The notes below the pieces were generated by a model that was not told where the DNA came from, searched no databases, and saw nothing but the letters and a program-made list of their open reading frames with translations. Positions 1 through 8,318 of a DNA stretch of 64,000 nt are shown here, piece after piece. The stretch is from assembly GCF_000279145.1 (NCBI RefSeq), contig NC_018178.1, positions 1,860,001 to 1,924,000 on the forward strand, given 5' to 3'. This DNA comes from Melioribacter roseus P3M-2 (GTDB lineage: Bacteria > Bacteroidota > Ignavibacteria > Ignavibacteriales > Melioribacteraceae). Numbering within the stretch: position 1 is the stretch's first letter; the number at the start of each line of letters is the position of its first letter. The position numbers and the translations under genes are program-made.

Positions 1-1366
1 CGGGAATTATAATGATAATTTTTTCTCCGTCGCGTTTGCATTGAAGAATAGCGTCATTCCCCTGAACGGTAATAACCGGTTCGTCTTTTATTTCCGGAAT
101 TGTAATATTAATTTCCTTCGGTAATAAATTTTCATCCTCCTTTATTCTGTAGAAGGCGTAGAAGTTGCTTTTATTCCTCGTATAAGAAAGCTGGTTTTGT
201 TTATAAGGAAAAACGGGTTCCGAATCGTAAATTGCTTCTCCGTTTATTTTCATCCACTTTCCGATATCTTTTAATCGTTCATATGCTTCCGGTTCCCAGT
301 CTCCTTCGGGAGTTGGCGCAATGTTCAATAATAAATTGCCCCCCTTCGAAACTATATCGATCAGTAAATGAATTATTTCCCTCGACGATTTATATTTCAA
401 TCCCGGTTCGTAAGACCAGGAAGGCGTTATCGGCATACAAGTTTCCCACGGATAGGGGAGAGTGTTTTCCGGGATTTGATTTTCGGGCGTCAGGTAATTT
501 TGATACGGGCCGGGTACTGCTCTATCGACAATTATCAATCCCGGTTGTTTTTCCCTCGCTTTTTTAGCCAGCAAGGGCATTTTTATATCCTGGTTTTGAA
601 TTCGATAGATATTGAAATTAGCTTTCTTACGTTCAGCTTCCAATTCTTCTTCCGTGTAACTCCGTACCCAACAGCCGTCGAGCCAAAGTATATCGATGCT
701 TCCGTAGTCCGTCATCAATTCCATAATTTGATTGTGCGTAAACTCTACGAATTTATTCCATCTTTCCGGATATTTCCGAATGTCGTAATTAACGTTTCTG
801 TCGGGAGTGGCAAAACGTCTCCACCAGTAATAGTCGGAATGCCAATCTGGTTTGGAAAAATATGCGCCGATCATAAAATTGCGATGTCTGAAGGAATCAA
901 AAAGCGCTTTTGTAATATTTGCGTTAGGATTGTGCCTGAACGGGCAACGTTCTCCCGTAATTTTGTAATCCGTATAATTGCTGTCGTACATGCAAAAGCC
1001 GTCGTGATGCTTGGTTGTAAAAATAAAATATTTCATACCCGCAGCTAGCGCTGCATCCGCCCATTTCTCGGGATTGAATTCAACCGGATTGAAAGTGGTA
1101 ATAAGATTTTCATAAAGCCTTTTGTATTCGCAGTAATCTTCGATATTTCGTTTACACCACTCCTCATCTTCGGAACACAGAGACCAGGATTCCACAATAC
1201 CCCATTGGCTCGACGGAGCCCAGTGCATCAACAGCCCGAATTTTAGACTCTGCCATACATTCAATTTTTTAAGCACCCGTTCGTCGGTTTCGGGATAGTA
1301 AACTTTTAGAGCTTCGTCAATTTCGACGGCTCCTGCATGCAACGGTTTCTTATCTTCTTTAGCCAT
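1..1366 (-). CDS. GH29 alpha-L-fucosidase, partial (C-terminus beyond window)
   Basis: Hydrolyses terminal alpha-L-fucose from glycans. The reading frame is open to the left edge, so the C-terminal end is missing. Visible family marks are an N-terminal LMHWAPSS segment, TTKHHDGFCMYDS (the conserved HHDGF loop) and SIDILWLDG, whose Asp is the position expected for the retaining nucleophile of GH29. The start ATG is preceded by GGAGAGGAATGAG, a good ribosome site. The N-terminus (MAKEDKKPLHAG) is hydrophilic and shows no signal peptide, unlike the neighbouring GH20 and GH92 enzymes, so this enzyme probably acts in the cytoplasm on imported oligosaccharides. It lies 16 bp downstream of the GH20 gene on the same strand and is likely co-transcribed. 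Family assignment is firm; substrate linkage is not known. Confidence 0.9.
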   Translation of the reverse strand, partial: MAKEDKKPLHAGAVEIDEALKVYYPETDERVLKKLNVWQSLKFGLLMHWAPSSQWGIVESWSLCSEDEEWCKRNIEDYCEYKRLYENLITTFNPVEFNPEKWADAALAAGMKYFIFTTKHHDGFCMYDSNYTDYKITGERCPFRHNPNANITKALFDSFRHRNFMIGAYFSKPDWHSDYYWWRRFATPDRNVNYDIRKYPERWNKFVEFTHNQIMELMTDYGSIDILWLDGCWVRSYTEEELEAERKKANFNIYRIQNQDIKMPLLAKKAREKQPGLIIVDRAVPGPYQNYLTPENQIPENTLPYPWETCMPITPSWSYEPGLKYKSSREIIHLLIDIVSKGGNLLLNIAPTPEGDWEPEAYERLKDIGKWMKINGEAIYDSEPVFPYKQNQLSYTRNKSNFYAFYRIKEDENLLPKEINITIPEIKDEPVITVQGNDAILQCKRDGEKIIIIIP

Positions 1367-1382
1367 CTCATTCCTCTCCGGT

Positions 1383-3620
1383 TTATTCAACTACGATTTC
1401 ATCGATAAACAGCCAGGCTTTATGGCCTGCTCCCGGATGCCATTCGGGACATACTTTAATGCTTTCGGCGAATACTTTTATGTAGCGAGCTTTGGATGCG
1501 ATAAAATCCGCTCCGAATTCTTTTATTATTATTTCGGAATTTTTTTGAGGTACGTCGTTCGCAATAACTTTTTCATCTGAAAATTTACTTCCGTCCTTCG
1601 ATATGGAAATTACCACTTTTTTAGGAAGGAATACCCAGGAGTTGGAGTTTAATATAAATCGCGGCACTACTCTCGAAATTTCTTTTTCGGAACCTAAATC
1701 GATAACCGCTTCGAAATCGACGCCTTGATATCCCTGCCACATACCGTCGTGAAAATCGTCGGTGCCGCGTATGCCGTCTACTAATGAGTTATCTCCGTTA
1801 GCTCTGTAATGTAAGCTATATTCATTGATAATTTTGATGTCGCTGCCGACGGCTTTATGAAAAATAAAATCAAAGTTAATTTTTTTATTCAGGAAAAAAG
1901 TATCTCTGAAAGCAGCCGCTACGAGCTTGCTGGTGTTGTTGACGACAATCGGTTGGGTATAAATTTCCGATTTGTATGTGGGCGTTGTTCCGTCCAGAGT
2001 GTAACGGAGGTTAACGCCTTCCTGATGAATATCGAATGTAACAATATATTGTTGGGGATCTGTGTTGTGTTCGACTTTATATGTGATTAGTTTCGATTCT
2101 CTTCCGTATTTGATTCCTAGCGAAGTCAGATCTTCGTATTTGTTTTTGAGGCGACTATAGAATTCATCATAGTCTTTCGATCCCGTTGTCCAGAAAACTT
2201 CGGAGAGAGCAAGAATACGCGGGAAGAGTTGAGAGTCTACTTTTTCTTGAGGACAATGTTCAGTCCATAAATTTGCTTCGCTTCCTATGACGTAAACGGC
2301 TTCCTCTTCATTCAATTCCACTGGAACCGGTTCGAAAGAGTAGGCTATTTTAAGGTCGAGGTTATCAGGATCGTAATTCAGATAAGTATGGGAAGTAGGG
2401 GAACATATTGTATAATGTTTTTGACGAGCCGCCGCAATTGCGCCGTCGTGTCCCTGCCACGATTGAACGATTACTCCGGGAGCGAGTCCTCCCTCGAGAA
2501 TTTCATCCCAACCAATTGCTGTTTTCCCTTTCGATTCAAGGTAATTGACAATCCGTTTTATGAAATAACTTTGCAGTTCCTTCTCGTCTTTCAAACCTTC
2601 CGTCTTGATTCTTTCCTGGCATCTGGGACATTCTTTCCATCTGTCCTTCGGAACTTCGTCGCCTCCTATATGGATGTATTTGCCGGGAAACAAATCGATT
2701 ACTTCGTCCAGAATGTTTTGAAGAAATATAAAAGTGGAGTCCCTACCGGCGCAGTAAACGTCTTTCATAACGCCCCACATATTCGTAACCTCGAAGGGTC
2801 CGCCTGTGCAAGAATTTTCAGGATAAGAAGCCAAGGACGCAAGGCAGTGTCCCGGCATCTCAATTTCGGGGACGATATTGATATACCTGCTTTTTGCGTA
2901 CTCAACAATTTCTTTTATATCCTCTTGTGAATAATATCCGCCGTAAAGCGAACCGTCTGCTTCTTTGCGCCAGGCGCCGATTTGGGTTAGTTTGGGATAT
3001 TTCTTTATTTCTATTCTCCAACCCTGGTCGTCGGTAAAATGCCAGTGGAGCGTGTTGAATTTAAAATATGCGAGTATATCGATATACCTTTTTATAAAAT
3101 CTTTGCTCATAAAATGGCGGCTGCAATCGAGATTTAAGCCTCTCCACTGAAAACGCGGATTGTCTTCTATTTTACATGCAGGTAATACGAACGGCTTTCC
3201 GTTCCGGCTCTTTTTTATTTCGGGCGGTATCAACTGGAAGACGGTTTGAATCCCTCTGAATATCCCTTCGTCCGTATTAGCGGAGATAGTAATAGTTGAC
3301 TGAGTAATCTCGAGATTATACGCTTCCTTGTCGCTTTCGTTTGGCAGCACGCCGGATTCAAAAATTATCGTCTTAATTTTAGCAGAGCTGTCGTTCATCA
3401 GTTTAATGCCTGTCAACTCGAATATTTTGTTTTTAAAATAGGAGGCTAATTTGCCGCTTGTTGATTTTACTGTAATTTTGTTATCAAAAGTAAATTTGCC
3501 CTCAGATGGAATTATTTTCTCCGGTTTGGGAATTAGAGATTGCAATGTACCGCTCTGAGCATAAAATTTAGGAGCTATGGTGAACAATATTCCAAACAAA
3601 AAAACGGCAGAAAATTTCAT
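1383..3620 (-). CDS. GH20 beta-N-acetylhexosaminidase, secreted, with C-terminal discoidin-like domain
   Basis: Removes terminal beta-linked GlcNAc/GalNAc by substrate-assisted catalysis. The 745-residue product has a signal peptide (residues 1-21, cleavage after FYA), a GH20b-like alpha/beta domain to about residue 150, and the GH20 barrel starting at WRGLNLDCSRHFM. The catalytic pair is D321-E322 in HIGGDE. A chitobiase/hexosaminidase C-terminal-type segment follows (YTLDGTTPTYKS), then a discoidin (F5/8C)-like module ending in VCPEWHPGAGHKAWLFIDE. The same terminal module ends the GH92 enzyme at 8319-11258. It is the first gene of the minus-strand arm, with GH29 downstream, and is divergent from the SSS symporter. 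Family call is secure. Confidence 0.95.
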   Translation of the reverse strand: MKFSAVFLFGILFTIAPKFYAQSGTLQSLIPKPEKIIPSEGKFTFDNKITVKSTSGKLASYFKNKIFELTGIKLMNDSSAKIKTIIFESGVLPNESDKEAYNLEITQSTITISANTDEGIFRGIQTVFQLIPPEIKKSRNGKPFVLPACKIEDNPRFQWRGLNLDCSRHFMSKDFIKRYIDILAYFKFNTLHWHFTDDQGWRIEIKKYPKLTQIGAWRKEADGSLYGGYYSQEDIKEIVEYAKSRYINIVPEIEMPGHCLASLASYPENSCTGGPFEVTNMWGVMKDVYCAGRDSTFIFLQNILDEVIDLFPGKYIHIGGDEVPKDRWKECPRCQERIKTEGLKDEKELQSYFIKRIVNYLESKGKTAIGWDEILEGGLAPGVIVQSWQGHDGAIAAARQKHYTICSPTSHTYLNYDPDNLDLKIAYSFEPVPVELNEEEAVYVIGSEANLWTEHCPQEKVDSQLFPRILALSEVFWTTGSKDYDEFYSRLKNKYEDLTSLGIKYGRESKLITYKVEHNTDPQQYIVTFDIHQEGVNLRYTLDGTTPTYKSEIYTQPIVVNNTSKLVAAAFRDTFFLNKKINFDFIFHKAVGSDIKIINEYSLHYRANGDNSLVDGIRGTDDFHDGMWQGYQGVDFEAVIDLGSEKEISRVVPRFILNSNSWVFLPKKVVISISKDGSKFSDEKVIANDVPQKNSEIIIKEFGADFIASKARYIKVFAESIKVCPEWHPGAGHKAWLFIDEIVVE

Positions 3621-3747
3621 AAACTGCCTCCGTTGTATTTTTTTATAAAAAATATACCATAGACAATAATATGCAAAAAATGAAAAAAATACTAAAATTA
3701 TTTTGGCTTTTTAGAAAAAAATGGTTAAAATAGTTTTATTAAATACA

Positions 3748-3772
3748 GTGTTTATTTTCGTAAAATAAAAAC
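3748..3772. promoter_or_regulatory. Palindrome, candidate operator of the glycan locus
   Basis: In the 214-bp spacer between the divergent GH20 and SSS genes lies TTTATTTT-CGT-AAAATAAA, a perfect 8-bp inverted repeat with a 3-bp centre. It extends to 25 bp with flanking GT/AC pairs. AT-rich palindromes of this kind are typical operators of ROK-family (NagC/Mlc/XylR) repressors, and a ROK repressor is encoded in the same locus at 11319. The link to that protein is inference. The rest of the spacer is very AT-rich and I see no clear promoter boxes in it. Confidence 0.45.
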
Positions 3773-3843
3773 ATTCTGGAAATATCGTTCCTTAAATTAT
3801 AAAAATCTCTTTTTGATCCAAATCTTAAAATACGGTGATTTTT

Positions 3844-5778
3844 ATGGATTTATCCTTCTATGAATGGTTGATAGTTGCCGTAGTAATGAGCTTCTCTTTC
3901 TATGGCGTTTATTTGAGCAAAAGACATGTAAAAAGCGTTGCCGACTTCTTATCTGCAGGTCGTTCCGCCGGCAGATATATGATAACCGTTTCTCAGGGAA
4001 TGACTGCAATCGGAGCAATTACGATTGTGGGTCAATGGGAAATGAATTATGTGGCGGGTTTTGTTCTGCGCTGGTGGGAATTCATTATGGCGGTTGTACT
4101 CTTAATTGTAACCGTAACCGGCTGGGTTATCTATCGATTCAGACAGACTCGCGCGCTGACCGTAGCGCAGTTCCTCGAAATGAGGTACAGTCGAAATTTT
4201 AGGATTTATGCCGGCATACTGGCGTTTATATCCGGACTTCTGAATTTCGGTATTTTCCCCGCAGTGAGCGCCCGTTTTATAATTTATTTTTGCAGACTGC
4301 CTTTGAGCTTTCAGTTTCTCGGCGTTGAAGTTTCCACGTTTCCCGTTACAATGGCTCTCTTATTATTAGTCTCCCTCTACTTTGTGTTTGCGGGCGGGCA
4401 AGTCGCAATAATCGTTACGGAATTTATTCAGGGTGTTTTCTTAAATATTACATTTATAGCAATCCTTGTATTTTGCCTTTTCTTCGTCAACTGGGATCAA
4501 ATAATGCAAGCCGTTAGTACGGTTCCCGAAAATGCATCGTTGATAAATCCATTTAAAGCGAGCGAAGTGCAGGATTTTAACTTCTGGTATTTCTTGATAA
4601 ATGTTGTCGGAATTATCTACGGCAAAATGTCGTGGCAGGGAGGACAGGGATATTATTCGTCCGCCAAAAGCGCGCATGAAGCTAAAATGGGAGAAGTGCT
4701 GGCTAATTTCAGAGATATACCGCGATGGCTCTTTTATGTTTTCGTGCCGGTTGTGGCATTTACGATTTTACACCACGTGGATTTTTCCAATGTCGCCACG
4801 GTAGTCGAAAAAACATTGAGCGGTATCGATAACAAAGCCGTTCAAAACCAGTTGCGAGTGCCGCTTGTGCTTTCGGAAATACTGCCATTCTATTTGAGAG
4901 GGGCATTGCTTGCCGTAATGATTATGGCGACGGTGGGAACGAACAGTTCGTATATGCATTCATGGGGCAGTATTTTTATTCAGGATGTTGTAATGCCCTT
5001 CAGAAAAAAGAAATTTTCACACGAACAACATCTAAGAGTGCTTCGTTATTCAATTCTCGGCGTTTGCGTATTTATTTTCTTCTTCAGTTTGTTTTTCCCG
5101 ATGACCGATTATATCTTCCTTTACTTTGCTATTACCGCCGCAATTTTTGTAGGCGGTTCGGGCTCTGTCATCATCGGAGGACTTTACTGGAAGTACGGCA
5201 CTACCGCGGCTGCATGGGTATCGCTTACAATCGGTTCAGCAGTCGCGGTAAGCGGAATAATACTTCAGCAAATTTATCCCGACTTCCCGATAAACGGACA
5301 ATATTTCTGGGCGATTTCGATGGGAGTTTCGTCGCTCAGTTATATACTTGTTTCATTATTTGGTAATCGTCAGGAATTCAATATGGATAAAATGCTTCAC
5401 CGCGGTATATATGCTATCAAAGACGAAACCGTTGTCGTTAACGAGGTACCTCTGAAAGGGCTTCGTATGCTTGGTATCGGTAAGGAATTTACAAAAGGAG
5501 ATAAGCTGATTTATATTGTATCTTATGTATGGACATTTGCATGGGTTGCGGTTTTTATTATCGGAACCATATGGAACCTTTTATACGACGTGCCCGATTC
5601 TGTTTGGCTGGCTTTCTGGAGAAAATACGTCGAAATTAATCTTGCAGCGTCGTTCGTAATTATAATTTGGTTCATCCTTGGGGGAACCGTCGATTTTAAG
5701 GATATGATGAGCCGATTGAAAACCATGGCAAGAGATTACAACGACGACGGAACAGTCAATAATAACAATAATGAATAG
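3844..5778 (+). CDS. Sodium:solute symporter (SSS/SGLT family)
   Basis: Secondary transporter predicted to couple Na+ entry to uptake of a sugar or related solute across the inner membrane. The protein is about 644 residues with roughly 13-14 hydrophobic segments, typical SSS length. It has the SSS-like N-terminal helix, the SAGRSAGRYM loop, the QGMTAIGA segment of TM2 and the loop RALTVAQFLEMRYS. A GTG codon three codons upstream (3835) is an alternative start; I prefer the ATG because neither has a strong ribosome site and the ATG sits at the usual family distance from TM1. It heads the plus-strand arm: esterase, GH92, ROK repressor and second SSS follow with short gaps. The substrate is probably a hexose or amino-sugar from the glycan handled by the neighbouring hydrolases (inference). 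Confidence 0.85.
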   Translation: MDLSFYEWLIVAVVMSFSFYGVYLSKRHVKSVADFLSAGRSAGRYMITVSQGMTAIGAITIVGQWEMNYVAGFVLRWWEFIMAVVLLIVTVTGWVIYRFRQTRALTVAQFLEMRYSRNFRIYAGILAFISGLLNFGIFPAVSARFIIYFCRLPLSFQFLGVEVSTFPVTMALLLLVSLYFVFAGGQVAIIVTEFIQGVFLNITFIAILVFCLFFVNWDQIMQAVSTVPENASLINPFKASEVQDFNFWYFLINVVGIIYGKMSWQGGQGYYSSAKSAHEAKMGEVLANFRDIPRWLFYVFVPVVAFTILHHVDFSNVATVVEKTLSGIDNKAVQNQLRVPLVLSEILPFYLRGALLAVMIMATVGTNSSYMHSWGSIFIQDVVMPFRKKKFSHEQHLRVLRYSILGVCVFIFFFSLFFPMTDYIFLYFAITAAIFVGGSGSVIIGGLYWKYGTTAAAWVSLTIGSAVAVSGIILQQIYPDFPINGQYFWAISMGVSSLSYILVSLFGNRQEFNMDKMLHRGIYAIKDETVVVNEVPLKGLRMLGIGKEFTKGDKLIYIVSYVWTFAWVAVFIIGTIWNLLYDVPDSVWLAFWRKYVEINLAASFVIIIWFILGGTVDFKDMMSRLKTMARDYNDDGTVNNNNNE

Positions 5779-5793
5779 TAAAAAGGGGTTAAT

Positions 5794-8310
5794 ATGAAAA
5801 TCAGAGCTTTTCTTTCCGTCCTAACGTTATTGCTTGCTCTTTTAACAGTGAGCGCACAACAGTCTGACACTATTTTAATCAAAGACGGATTGGCCGTCAG
5901 TATGGACTATTCTTACAGAGATAACGTAATTACCCCCGATCCGATTGTCGCGTCAATTGTAACGGGTAGTTGGAAAGAGCCTACAACCGGACAGAAAGTG
6001 AAAAAAGGCGATAAGCTAATCGGAGAATGGAAAGAAATTGACTCCGACGAAAACGGCTGGTTCAAAGCTCCGGAACTGCGTAACGGATATGTCTATATGA
6101 AATTCAATTCCGACAAAAACAGAATAGTTCTGCTGGAAGCTATGGGACATTCTTTTGTATTTATAAACGGAACAATGAGAAGCGGCAACCCATACAGAAC
6201 AAAGGATACTTATGAATCGTGGGAGCCCAGATTCGATTATTCATTAATACCGGTAGAAATTAAAAAAGGCGTTAATCACCTGGTCTTCAGGTGCAACAGA
6301 AGCGGGGCGTTAAAAGTTAAAATTCACCAAAATACCCCGCCAATCCTTTTTAGCGAAGAAGACCTAACCATTCCTGATTTAATTGTAAACAAGCCTGCGT
6401 CGTCGTACGGCGCTATTTTGTTGATAAATGCAGGCAAAAGTAAACTGAATAATTTGTACATTAAAACTTATTCGGATAATTCTGCTATTAAAAATATACC
6501 CGCCTATTCAAAGTTGCCTGTAATAAATCCGCTTTCTGTATACAAAGCGCCCTTCAAAATCGAACTTCCAGAGGTAAATAAAAAGGAGGCTGTTAGGCTG
6601 AATATTGAACTTGTGGAAAAATCTACCGGCGTTGAAAAAACTTTACTTTCAGAACAAATAGAACTAAAAGTTGTGGACGAATACGAAACACGAAGAGAAA
6701 CATTCGTCAGCAAATTAGACGGCAGCGTGCAGTATTACGCTGTTAACCCGCCAATTGATTTGAAGAACAAACCGGCTCTATTCTTGAGCTTACACGGCGC
6801 AGGCGTCGAAGCTATTAATCAGGCGAATTCTTACGGACATAAGAATTGGGGCTATATTGTATCTCCCACCAACAGAAGGCCCTACGGTTTTAATTGGGAA
6901 AATTGGGGAAGAGTAGACGCTCTCGAAGTAATGGAAATTGCGTTAAAAAAATTCAACATCGACAGGGAAAGAGTTTATTTGACAGGACATTCAATGGGCG
7001 GTCACGGCACCTGGCAGCTTGGAATTAATTATCCGGATCGTTTCGCCGCAATCGGGCCCAGCGCAGGCTGGATTAGCATCTGGTCTTATCGTATAAGAAA
7101 TTTAATCGATACGTCGGACGTAAAAGAAATGCTGGTTCGTTCATCGAAACAAAGCGATACTTATGAATTTGCAAGGAATCTCGTCAAAAACGGTATCTAT
7201 GTCATTCACGGCGACGCCGACGACAACGTGCCGATATCTCAAGCCGAATCGATGCTGGAGATAGTTTCCAAATTTCATAAAGATTACGAATTCCATATTG
7301 AAAAAGGAGCCGGACATTGGTGGGATAATTCCGATGAAGACGGAGCCGATTGCGTTGACTGGATGCCGATGTTCGATTTTTTTGCGCGACATTCAGCGCC
7401 AAAAAAACATATGATTAGAAACGTCGAATTTACAACTGCCAATCCTGCAGTCTCGTCAAAATACTTCTGGATTGAAATTATCAATCAGGAAAAACAACAA
7501 AAACTCAGCAAAGTTAATTTTACGCTCGAATACGGAAAGCGAGTTATTAAAGGGAAAACGGAAAATGTAAGTTATCTTGCATTCGACCTTTCCGTATTGA
7601 ATCCGGGCGCTCCGGTTTCGGTCGAAATAGACGGCCGGAAAATTGAGAATATTCCTATACCTTCCGATTATAAACTATTTCTTTGTAAAAATGACGGCGT
7701 ATGGGAGATTACGGGTAAACCCGCTGCAGAAAGCAAGAATCCTTTGCGCCTAGGAAATATTAGGGAAGTCTTAAATAACAATGTTTTGTTTGTTTACGGC
7801 ACGCACGGCTCTAAAGATGAGAACAAGTGGGCGTTTGAAAAATCGCGGTTTGACGCAGAGTATCTATGGTATCAGGGAAATGCGGCAATCGAAGTAATCG
7901 AGGATGACCAATTCGATCCTCTAGTTTATAAAGACAGAAATGTTGTGCTTTACGGCAATGCGGAAACAAATTCCGCATGGAATAAATTATTGAAAGATTC
8001 TCCTGTCAATGTGGAAAAAGGAAAAATTAAAATCGGGGACAAGATTTTTTACGGCAAAGATTTATCTTGTTTGATGATACGGCCGAGAAGAGACAGCGAC
8101 ATTGCCAGCGTTGCAGTGCTTGCCGGCGCCGGTATTAAAGGAATGAAATTGGCGGAACTCGCTCAATTTTACCATCCGTACTTGAGTTTTCCCGATTTAG
8201 TGGTTTATGACAGCAAAATTATCGAGTCGGATGATCAGGGCGTCCGCTTTATCGGGTATTTCGGGAACGACTGGAGTATAGAAAAAGGTGAATTTATAAA
8301 CAAGTTTTAG
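5794..8310 (+). CDS. Secreted alpha/beta-hydrolase, prolyl-oligopeptidase-like esterase
   Basis: An 838-residue exported protein with a signal peptide (cleavage near VSA-QQ) and a ribosome site AAAAAGGGG. The N-terminal region (about residues 30-180) contains a galactose-binding-like stretch. The central hydrolase core carries the nucleophile elbow GHSMGGHG with S400, the acid region HGDADDNVP near residue 475 and the histidine H508 in GAGHWWD, so a complete catalytic triad is visible. The C-terminal 200 residues are unassigned. Enzymes of this kind in glycan loci are often carbohydrate esterases (acetyl or feruloyl), but a peptidase role cannot be excluded. It lies 15 bp after the symporter and 8 bp before GH92, so it is co-transcribed. 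Confidence 0.75.
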   Translation: MKIRAFLSVLTLLLALLTVSAQQSDTILIKDGLAVSMDYSYRDNVITPDPIVASIVTGSWKEPTTGQKVKKGDKLIGEWKEIDSDENGWFKAPELRNGYVYMKFNSDKNRIVLLEAMGHSFVFINGTMRSGNPYRTKDTYESWEPRFDYSLIPVEIKKGVNHLVFRCNRSGALKVKIHQNTPPILFSEEDLTIPDLIVNKPASSYGAILLINAGKSKLNNLYIKTYSDNSAIKNIPAYSKLPVINPLSVYKAPFKIELPEVNKKEAVRLNIELVEKSTGVEKTLLSEQIELKVVDEYETRRETFVSKLDGSVQYYAVNPPIDLKNKPALFLSLHGAGVEAINQANSYGHKNWGYIVSPTNRRPYGFNWENWGRVDALEVMEIALKKFNIDRERVYLTGHSMGGHGTWQLGINYPDRFAAIGPSAGWISIWSYRIRNLIDTSDVKEMLVRSSKQSDTYEFARNLVKNGIYVIHGDADDNVPISQAESMLEIVSKFHKDYEFHIEKGAGHWWDNSDEDGADCVDWMPMFDFFARHSAPKKHMIRNVEFTTANPAVSSKYFWIEIINQEKQQKLSKVNFTLEYGKRVIKGKTENVSYLAFDLSVLNPGAPVSVEIDGRKIENIPIPSDYKLFLCKNDGVWEITGKPAAESKNPLRLGNIREVLNNNVLFVYGTHGSKDENKWAFEKSRFDAEYLWYQGNAAIEVIEDDQFDPLVYKDRNVVLYGNAETNSAWNKLLKDSPVNVEKGKIKIGDKIFYGKDLSCLMIRPRRDSDIASVAVLAGAGIKGMKLAELAQFYHPYLSFPDLVVYDSKIIESDDQGVRFIGYFGNDWSIEKGEFINKF

Positions 8311-8318
8311 GATGGGTT

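Noticed and set aside
232-1048. Plus-strand open frames across the fucosidase
   Set aside because: They are antisense shadows of the GH29 frame, which carries all family motifs.
3621-3834. A small gene in the spacer between the divergent glycan operons
   Set aside because: No open frame with a ribosome site; the stretch is AT-rich and better explained as promoter and operator.
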